A DNA stretch of 64,000 bases from Pseudonocardia parietis (GTDB lineage: Bacteria; Actinomycetota; Actinomycetes; Mycobacteriales; Pseudonocardiaceae): the NCBI RefSeq assembly GCF_017876315.1, contig NZ_JAGINU010000001.1, positions 4,898,001 to 4,962,000 on the forward strand, in the 5' to 3' direction. The position numbers and the translations under genes were made by a program. The notes beneath the pieces are model-generated. The model was given only the letters and a program-made list of their open reading frames with translations. It did not search any database and was not told the origin of the DNA. Shown here piece by piece: positions 58,603-64,000 of this stretch. Every line of letters starts with the position of its first letter. Position 1 is the stretch's first letter.

Positions 58603-59415
58603 ATGCCACGCGTCGGCCTGATGGTCACCTGTCTCAACGACGCCCTGTTCCCGGACACCGGCAAGGCCGTCGTCACCCTGCTCCGGCGGCTCGGTGTCGA
58701 CGTCGAGTTCCCCACCGCGCAGACCTGCTGCGGGCAGCCGATGGTCAACACCGGCTACTTCGCCGACGCGGTCCCACTGGTCCGCAACCACCTCGACGCC
58801 TTCGCCGGGTACGACGCGATCATCACGCCGTCCGGCTCCTGCGCCGGGTCGGTGCGCCACCAGCACGGCCTGGTCGCCGAACGTTCCGGCGACCCCGGCC
58901 TGGTGCGCGGCGTGGAGAACGCCCCGCCGGCCTACGAGCTGACCGAGTACCTGGTCGACGTGCTCGGGGTGACCGACGTCGGCGCGTACTTCCCGCACCG
59001 GGTCACCTACCACCCGACGTGTCACTCGCTGCGGATGCTGGGCGTCGGTGACCGGCCGGACCGGCTGCTGCGCGCGGTACGCGGGCTGACCCTGCTCGAC
59101 CTGCCCGGCGCCGCCGAGTGCTGCGGGTTCGGCGGGACGTTCGCGGTGAAGAACGCCGAGACCTCGATCGCGATGGGCAACGACAAGGCCCGCCACGTCC
59201 GCGGGACCGGCGCCGAAGTGCTCGTCGCAGGCGACAACTCCTGCCTGATGCACGTCGGCGGGCTGCTGTCGCGGCAGCGCTCCGGGATGCGGGTGATGCA
59301 CCTGGCCGAGATCCTCGCCTCCACCGAGCCGGTGATCGAAGGCCGCGAGGAGCGGGCGGCCGACCCGACGAGTGCCGGCAGCGCGACCCCGCAGACGCCG
59401 GAGGTGGCCCGATGA
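58603..59415 (+). CDS. lutA: L-lactate utilization protein LutA
   Basis: The 270-residue cysteine-rich (CCG-domain) protein has QTCCGQPMVNTG, PSGSCAGSVRHQHG, HPTCHSLRMLG and GAAECCGFGGTFAV plus DNSCLMH, the pairs of CCG motifs that bind Fe-S clusters. In Bacillus LutABC oxidises L-lactate to pyruvate. ATG 58603 is used. Its stop overlaps lutB (ATGA). A C-terminal tail (EERAADPTSAG) is low complexity. Confidence 0.92.
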   Translation: MPRVGLMVTCLNDALFPDTGKAVVTLLRRLGVDVEFPTAQTCCGQPMVNTGYFADAVPLVRNHLDAFAGYDAIITPSGSCAGSVRHQHGLVAERSGDPGLVRGVENAPPAYELTEYLVDVLGVTDVGAYFPHRVTYHPTCHSLRMLGVGDRPDRLLRAVRGLTLLDLPGAAECCGFGGTFAVKNAETSIAMGNDKARHVRGTGAEVLVAGDNSCLMHVGGLLSRQRSGMRVMHLAEILASTEPVIEGREERAADPTSAGSATPQTPEVAR

Positions 59416-61019
59416 GCGCCACCTTCCTCGGTACCCCGGCGTTCCCCACCGCCGCCCGGGCCGCGCTGGAGGACTCCCAGCTGCGCCGCAACCTCGCCCA
59501 CGCGACCGGCACCATCCGGACCAAGCGGGCCGGCGTGGTCGGCGAGGTCGACGAGTGGGAGCAGCTGCGCCTGGCCGGTGAGGCGGTCAAGGAGCGGGTG
59601 CTGCGGCACCTGCCCGACTACCTCGAGCAGCTCGAACGCTCGCTGACCGCGGCCGGCGCCACCGTGCACTGGGCCCGCGACGCCGACGAGGCCAACGCGA
59701 TCGTCGTCGACATCGCCCGCCGGCACGGCACCGACGAGGTCGTCAAGGTCAAGTCGATGACCACCCAGGAGATCGAGCTCAACGAGGCGCTCGAGGCCGC
59801 CGGCATCAGCGCCTGGGAGACCGACCTGGCCGAGCTGATCGTGCAGCTCGGCGACGACCTGCCCAGCCACATCCTCGTCCCGGCGATCCACCGCAACCGC
59901 GCCGAGATCCGGGAGATCTTCCTGCGGGAGATGGGCCGGGCCGGGCGCGCGGCACCGGCCGACCTGACCGACGAACCCGCACAGCTCGCCGCCGCGGCCC
60001 GGGAGCACCTGCGGGAGAAGTTCCTGCGGGCGAAGGTCGCGGTGTCCGGGGCGAACTTCGCGGTCGCCGAGACCGGCACGCTGACCGTCGTCGAATCCGA
60101 GGGCAACGGCCGGATGTGCCTGACCCTGCCCGAGGTGCTCGTCTCGGTCGTCGGCATCGAGAAGGTGCTGCCGACCTTCCAGGACCTCGACGTGATGCTG
60201 CAGCTGCTGCCGCGCTCGTCGACCGGTGAGCGGATGAACCCCTACACCTCGACGTGGACCGGCGTCACCCCCGGCGACGGGCCGCAGGAGGTGCACGTGG
60301 TGCTGCTGGACAACGGCCGTACCGACGTCCTCGCCGACCCGACCGGGCGCCAGGCGCTGCGCTGCATCCGCTGCTCGGCCTGCCTCAACGTGTGCCCGGT
60401 CTACGAGCGCACCGGTGGGCACGCCTACGGCTCGGTCTACCCCGGCCCGATCGGCGCGATCCTCACCCCGCAGCTGCGGGGCGTCGGGTCCGATCCGCAG
60501 ACCGACTCGCTGCCGTACGCCTCCAGCCTGTGCGGGGCCTGCTTCGAGGTCTGTCCGGTGCGCATCGACATCCCCGAGGTACTGGTGCACCTGCGCGGCG
60601 AGGTCGTCGAGGCACACCAGAAGGCGTCGCGGTTCCCGTCGGTGCAGGACATGGCGATGAAGGCGGCGTCGTGGACGCTGTCCTCGGCCGCGCGTACCGG
60701 GGTGGCCGAGAAGGCCGCCGGGTTCGGCGGCAGGCTCGCCGCGAAGCTGGGCCGGCCCGCTCCCGGCGGGCGCACCGTGCTGGGCGCGATGCCCGGCCCG
60801 GCGAGCGCCTGGTCCGACTCCCGGGACGTCCCCGTCCCGGCCGCGGAGTCGTTCCGGTCCTGGTGGGAGCGGACGGACGGCGGTCGGAGCGGGGCCGGCG
60901 AGAGCGACCGCGGTCGGAACCGGGCTGTCGAGGGCGACGGCGATCGGAGCGGGACCATCGGCACAGAGGGCGATCGGAGCCGGCCTGCCGAGACCGACGG
61001 TGAGAGGGACGAGTCATGA
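59412..61019 (+). CDS. lutB: L-lactate utilization iron-sulfur protein LutB
   Basis: The 535-residue subunit has an N-terminal LUD domain (DEVVKVKSMTTQEIELNEAL, VSGANFAVAETGTLTVVESE). A C-terminal pair of 4Fe-4S sites follows, RCIRCSACLNVCPVYERTGG and SLCGACFEVCPVRIDIPE. After ~485 comes a 50-residue Glu/Asp/Arg/Gly-rich repeat tail (GDGDRSGTIGTEGDRSR) absent in Bacillus LutB. ATG 59412 overlaps lutA; the end overlaps lutC (ATGA). It passes electrons from the lactate-oxidising site to the respiratory chain. Confidence 0.93.
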   Translation: MSATFLGTPAFPTAARAALEDSQLRRNLAHATGTIRTKRAGVVGEVDEWEQLRLAGEAVKERVLRHLPDYLEQLERSLTAAGATVHWARDADEANAIVVDIARRHGTDEVVKVKSMTTQEIELNEALEAAGISAWETDLAELIVQLGDDLPSHILVPAIHRNRAEIREIFLREMGRAGRAAPADLTDEPAQLAAAAREHLREKFLRAKVAVSGANFAVAETGTLTVVESEGNGRMCLTLPEVLVSVVGIEKVLPTFQDLDVMLQLLPRSSTGERMNPYTSTWTGVTPGDGPQEVHVVLLDNGRTDVLADPTGRQALRCIRCSACLNVCPVYERTGGHAYGSVYPGPIGAILTPQLRGVGSDPQTDSLPYASSLCGACFEVCPVRIDIPEVLVHLRGEVVEAHQKASRFPSVQDMAMKAASWTLSSAARTGVAEKAAGFGGRLAAKLGRPAPGGRTVLGAMPGPASAWSDSRDVPVPAAESFRSWWERTDGGRSGAGESDRGRNRAVEGDGDRSGTIGTEGDRSRPAETDGERDES

Positions 61020-61666
61020 GCGCTCGGGAGGCGATCCTCGCGAAGGCCCGCCGGGCACTGACCGACGTGCCGGACGTCGAGCCCGTGCTGGACGTCCCGG
61101 TCGTCCGGCCGGCGCCGGACCGCGACCACACGCGGGAGGAGATCGTGGACCTGTTCGACGAGCGGGTCGCGGACTACCGCGCCGTCGTCGAGCGGGCCAC
61201 CGTCCTCACCGCCGCCGACGCGGTCGCGGGTGCGCTCGCCGGGCGTGCCCCGCAGGCCGGGCTCGGTCCGCTGCGGATCCTGGTGCCGCCGGGCTTCCCG
61301 GAGGCGCTGGTCCCCGGCGACGTCGAGGTGGTCCACGACGGGCCGGACGTCTCGGTGTCCGAGCTGGACCGCTGCGACGGCGTGCTGTCGACGGCGGCGA
61401 TCGGCATCGCGGAGACCGGCACGATCATCCTCGACCACGGTGAGGGGCAGGGCCGCCGGGCGGCGACACTGGTCCCCGATCTGCACGTCTGCGTGATCCG
61501 GACCGACCAGGTCGTGCCCGGGGTGGCCGAGGCGGTCGCCGCGCTCGATCCGGCCCGCCCACACACCTGGATCAGCGGCCCGAGCGCGACCAGCGACATC
61601 GAGCTGGACCGGGTGGAGGGTGTGCACGGCCCACGGACCCTGCACGTGCTGATCGTGGAGGCCTGA
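61016..61666 (+). CDS. lutC: L-lactate utilization protein LutC
   Basis: The 216-residue LUD-domain protein ends the lut operon. It shows CDGVLSTAAIGIAETGTIIL-type residues, VPDLHVCVIRTDQVVPGV, and TWISGPSATSDIELDRVEGV, the conserved phosphate-binding GPSATSDIE loop of LutC. It starts with the ATGA overlap at 61016. Its TGA (61664-61666) is the first three bases of a 13-bp tandem repeat. Confidence 0.92.
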   Translation: MSAREAILAKARRALTDVPDVEPVLDVPVVRPAPDRDHTREEIVDLFDERVADYRAVVERATVLTAADAVAGALAGRAPQAGLGPLRILVPPGFPEALVPGDVEVVHDGPDVSVSELDRCDGVLSTAAIGIAETGTIILDHGEGQGRRAATLVPDLHVCVIRTDQVVPGVAEAVAALDPARPHTWISGPSATSDIELDRVEGVHGPRTLHVLIVEA

Positions 61667-61728
61667 TCGGACTGGGTGATCGGGCTGGGTGATCGGGCTG
61701 GGTGATCGGGCTGGGTGATCGGGCTGGG
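61664..61728. repeat. 13-bp tandem repeat, five units, at the lutC stop
   Basis: TGATCGGGCTGGG repeats at 61664 (one substitution), 61677, 61690, 61703 and 61716. It begins at the lutC stop codon. The 443-bp gap 61667-62109 is made largely of this and the repeats below, with no gene. Confidence 0.95.
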
Positions 61729-61794
61729 TGATCGCCGACCCCGGGGTCGCCGACCGGCGTTGAGGTGGCGCCCGCCCGGGCCGCCCGAGCCGGT

Positions 61795-61855
61795 GATCAC
61801 CCGTTGGGGAGCGCAGCGTGCGCGACGCGTACGCCACACTCCACAACGCGCGATC
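61795..61855. repeat. 61-bp interspersed inverted-repeat element, copy 2
   Basis: Arms GATCACCCGTTGGGGAG (61795-61811) and CTCCACAACGCGCGATC (61839-61855) flank a 27-bp core identical to that of copy 3. Arm pairing is imperfect here. Same length and order as copies 1 and 3. Confidence 0.85.
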
Positions 61856-61914
61856 ACACGGGCTCGGTAGCCGCTGAGCCCGGGCGCGGAGTGCCCACCG
61901 TGCGCCTGTTCGCC

Positions 61915-61949
61915 GAGTCGAGTCGAGCCGAGCCGAGCCGACCCGACCC
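61915..61949. repeat. 5-bp microsatellite between the two inverted-repeat elements
   Basis: Seven units: GAGTC x2, GAGCC x3, GACCC x2, in tandem, ending 2 bp before copy 3 of the 61-bp element. Confidence 0.85.
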
Positions 61950-61951
61950 AT

Positions 61952-62012
61952 GATCACCCGTTGAGGAGCGCAGCGTGCGCGACGCGTACGCCACACTCCT
62001 CAACGGGTGATC
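61952..62012. repeat. 61-bp interspersed inverted-repeat element, copy 3 (perfect arms)
   Basis: GATCACCCGTTGAGGAG (61952-61968) and CTCCTCAACGGGTGATC (61996-62012) are perfect 17-bp inverted repeats around a 27-bp core that includes GCGTGCGCGACGCGTACGCC. The right end continues into CACCCGGG as in copy 1. Confidence 0.9.
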
Positions 62013-62109
62013 ACCCGGGCCGGCGCCACCCCGGCCGGCGCGCAACACGCCTCCCCGCGCCGGGCGACGCGCCGCGGCGATGGCAGGCCCGCGATGACGG
62101 GGCGGCGGG

Positions 62110-62655
62110 TCAGACCCGCAGGATCCGCAGCACGACCGTGGCGATCTCCTCGGCGACCCGCTCGGCGGGGCCGCCGGGCAGCACGACGTGGCTGACGACC
62201 AGGCGGGTGGCGGTGCCGGCGGCGAGCTCCACGTCGTCGTCGGGCAGGTCCGGCCGGACCCGGCGCAGGTAGTCGGCGGCCCGCTCGGCGGCGGCCGCCA
62301 CGATCGGCCCGGACCGGTCCCCGAACGCCGACGGCGCCCCGGTCAGCAGCGCTTTGACCAGCGGGTTCGCCGCGGCCTCGGTGAGTGCTGCACCGGCCGC
62401 GGCGACCCATGCGGCGTGCAGGTCACCCTCCCCGTCGAGGGCCGTCACGATCCGGTCGAGGAAGTCGTCGGTGGCCCGCAGCACGAGTGCGGCGGCCAGC
62501 CCGTCCCGATCGCCGAACTCGCTGTAGAGGGTCTGCCGGCTGACCCCGACCCGGCGGGCGAGCTCGGGCATCGAGAGCCGGTCCCCGGTGACGGCGAGGC
62601 GTTCGGCGACGTCGAGCACCTCGGTGCGCAGGTCGTCCCGCGCCCGCCGGGCCAT
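62110..62655 (-). CDS. TetR-family transcriptional regulator
   Basis: The 181-residue TetR protein has the N-terminal helix-turn-helix RLSMPELARRVGVSRQTLYS followed by EFGDRDGLAAALVL, with a short helical ligand domain. ATG 62655 has GGAG nine bases upstream; GTG 62670 is also possible. It is divergent from the cytochrome P450 gene, with an inverted repeat between, so it probably controls it. The ligand is unknown. Confidence 0.85.
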   Translation of the reverse strand: MARRARDDLRTEVLDVAERLAVTGDRLSMPELARRVGVSRQTLYSEFGDRDGLAAALVLRATDDFLDRIVTALDGEGDLHAAWVAAAGAALTEAAANPLVKALLTGAPSAFGDRSGPIVAAAAERAADYLRRVRPDLPDDDVELAAGTATRLVVSHVVLPGGPAERVAEEIATVVLRILRV

Positions 62656-62700
62656 CGTGCGTCGCTCCACCGCGACATCGTGCCACGGCTCGTCAAGCAT

Positions 62701-62727
62701 CTGGACAGTTTTGCCTGAGTTGTCTAG
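62701..62727. promoter_or_regulatory. Inverted repeat between TetR and P450 genes, candidate operator
   Basis: CTGGACA (62701-62707) and TGTCTAG (62721-62727) are 7-bp arms with one mismatch and a 13-bp spacer, in the 117-bp divergent gap. This is a reasonable TetR site. Confidence 0.55.
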
Positions 62728-62772
62728 CTTGGCGGTCGAGACATCGTGGTCGACGACGAGGAGGCACACCCC

Positions 62773-64000
62773 GTGAGCCTGGTACAGCACGCCCGTGAAC
62801 GCTGGTCGTCGGTACTGACCCTGCCCGCCCCGGAGCAGGTCGACCGGGCGCTGCTGGCCGGCTCGGTCAACGGCCGTCATCCCGCGTCGTTCGGCCCGGC
62901 GCCGCAGGACCTGCGCGAGATCCCCGGCGACGCCGGTCTGCCCTTCCTCGGTCACGCACTGTCCTACGTCCGGTTCGGGCACCGGTTCACCCGCGCCCGC
63001 AGCGAGGCGCTCGGCCCGGTGTGGTGGATGCGGTCCCCGCTCGGGCGCGCGGTCGTCGTGACCGGCCCGGCCGCCTCCCGCGAGGTGCTGACCAACCGGG
63101 ACAAGGCGTTCTCCCAGGAGGGCTGGCGCGCGACGGTCGACGCGTTCTTCCACCGCGGCCTGATGCTGCTCGACTTCGACGAGCACCGCGCGCACCGGCG
63201 GATCATGCAGGAGGCGTTCACCGCGGACCGGATCTCCAGCTACGTCGCGGCCACCACGCCGGTGGTGCGCGAGGTCATACCCACCTGGGGATCGGAGCTG
63301 CGGCTGTACCCGGCACTCAAGCGGCTCACCCTGGACGTCGCACAGGCGGTGTTCATGGACGCCCGGTCCGGCCCCGAGGCCGAGGCGGTGAACCGGGCCT
63401 TCGTGGACTGCGTGCGCGCGGCGAACGCCTTCGTCCGGAAGGACCTCCCGGGCACCCGGTGGCGGCGCGGTCTGCGCGGCCGGGTCGTGCTGGAGGACTG
63501 GTTCCGCTCCAACCTGGCCGCCAAGCGGGCCGGGGACGGGACCGACCTGTTCTCCGCGCTGTGCCATGCGCGCACCGAGGACGGCGAGCAGTTCTCCGAC
63601 GACGACGTCGTCAACCACATGATCTTCCTGATGATGGCCGCGCACGACACCACGACCACCACCGTGGCGGCGGCCGCCTACCACCTGGCCCGCAACCCGG
63701 AGTGGCAGGAGCGCTGCCGCGCCGAGTCCGACGCGCTCGGCGACGACGTTCCCGACGTCGCCGCCCTGCGCTCGCTGACCTCACTGGACCTGGTGGTCCG
63801 GGAGGCGCTGCGGATGGACGCACCGGTGCCGGTCGTGATGCGGACGGCGATCAAGGACACGACGGTCGCCGGACACCACGTTCCCGCCCGGACCCGCGTC
63901 ATCGTCGCGCAGGCGGTGAACCACTACGACCGCTCGTGCTGGAGCGACCCCGAGCGCTTCGATCCCGAACGGTTCGGCCCGGACCGGCGCGAGGACCGCT
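62773..64000 (+). CDS. Cytochrome P450, 3'-truncated by the window end
   Basis: The first 409 residues of a P450 are present. The I-helix oxygen-activation motif is MMAAHDTTTTT, the K-helix ExxR is REALR, and PERFDPERFGPDRRED precedes the heme-Cys loop, which lies outside the window. GTG 62773 has a GAGGAGG site. P450s insert oxygen into C-H bonds of lipids, terpenes or xenobiotics. No redox partner is seen. The divergent TetR gene is its likely regulator. Confidence 0.93.
   Translation, partial: MSLVQHARERWSSVLTLPAPEQVDRALLAGSVNGRHPASFGPAPQDLREIPGDAGLPFLGHALSYVRFGHRFTRARSEALGPVWWMRSPLGRAVVVTGPAASREVLTNRDKAFSQEGWRATVDAFFHRGLMLLDFDEHRAHRRIMQEAFTADRISSYVAATTPVVREVIPTWGSELRLYPALKRLTLDVAQAVFMDARSGPEAEAVNRAFVDCVRAANAFVRKDLPGTRWRRGLRGRVVLEDWFRSNLAAKRAGDGTDLFSALCHARTEDGEQFSDDDVVNHMIFLMMAAHDTTTTTVAAAAYHLARNPEWQERCRAESDALGDDVPDVAALRSLTSLDLVVREALRMDAPVPVVMRTAIKDTTVAGHHVPARTRVIVAQAVNHYDRSCWSDPERFDPERFGPDRREDR

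Noticed and set aside
57640..59051. A long plus-strand open frame crossing ctaD's end, the repeat array and lutA (up to 1058 codons)
   Set aside because: It is a GC-bias shadow frame without any family similarity and is antisense to the LldR-like gene.
61664..62012. CRISPR array
   Set aside because: Units are directly adjacent with no unique spacers, and there are no cas genes.
1..64000. tRNA, rRNA, riboswitch or phage/transposase genes
   Set aside because: None recognised by eye. In particular no FMN riboswitch was seen before ribA or the RibBA-like gene. Short or divergent RNAs could be missed.

Overview
The window is chromosomal DNA of a very GC-rich actinobacterium. GC is high at third codon positions, GTG starts are common, and neighbouring genes are often coupled by 4-base GTGA or ATGA overlaps. 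The mix of GntR, TetR, PucR and DUF574 genes with methylamine and lactate catabolism would suit Pseudonocardia or a relative. That genus guess is inference. No rRNA, tRNA, CRISPR array, phage or transposase gene was seen. The window starts inside a GlxA/AraC-type regulator and ends inside a cytochrome P450.

Region by region: (1) 1-3342, a plus-strand run: regulator fragment, NUDIX hydrolase, formyl-THF cyclo-ligase-like protein, macrodomain and gamma-carbonic anhydrase. (2) 3421-7719, a minus-strand group of two flavoenzymes resembling nitroalkane oxidase, a LytTR regulator and an Rrf2/NsrR-type regulator with a cysteine cluster. (3) 7880-8600, a gene graveyard holding broken pieces of four genes, three of which resemble genes found elsewhere in this window. 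(4) 8608-21892, a methylated-amine locus: purU, soxGADB-type (N-methylglutamate dehydrogenase-like) genes, a GntR regulator, the three mgs/glx subunits, an Amt/Rh channel and a type III glutamine synthetase-like ligase. Together these can encode the whole N-methylglutamate route. A nearly identical 35-bp block lies before both the sox and the mgs operons.

(5) 22142-32475, the most intriguing region. A GTP cyclohydrolase II homologue has His where the usual tyrosine sits. Near it are a creatininase-family (ArfB-like) amidohydrolase, a RibD-C (ArfC-like) reductase, a degenerate 6-pyruvoyltetrahydropterin synthase homologue, a methyltransferase, a glycosyltransferase, a flippase-like membrane protein, an MDR dehydrogenase and a CDP-alcohol phosphotransferase-sulfatase fusion. 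This looks like an archaeal-type formamidopyrimidine branch feeding an unknown glycosylated, perhaps membrane-attached, metabolite.

(6) 32472-39922, miscellaneous genes: CMD/AhpD-like, DUF1801, DUF574 methyltransferase, exo/endonuclease fold, NDH-2-like oxidoreductase, a HAD-phospholipase D fusion and an XRE-TetR fusion regulator. (7) 40087-55684, acyl-CoA/xenobiotic-type catabolic modules (cyclase, CoA ligases, acyl-CoA dehydrogenase, SDRs, luciferase-like monooxygenases, hydrolase, phosphotransferase) with TetR and PucR regulators. A degenerate RibBA homologue is coupled to the PucR gene. (8) 55885-61666, an orphan cytochrome oxidase subunit I, then an LldR-type regulator divergent from lutABC (lactate oxidation) with two identical operators between them. 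(9) 61664-62012, a repeat-rich spacer with two copies of a 61-bp inverted-repeat element whose third copy lies at 938-998. A TetR/P450 divergent pair follows.

Short tandem repeats sit at or just past the 3' ends of several genes (35304, 55128, 57661, 61664).
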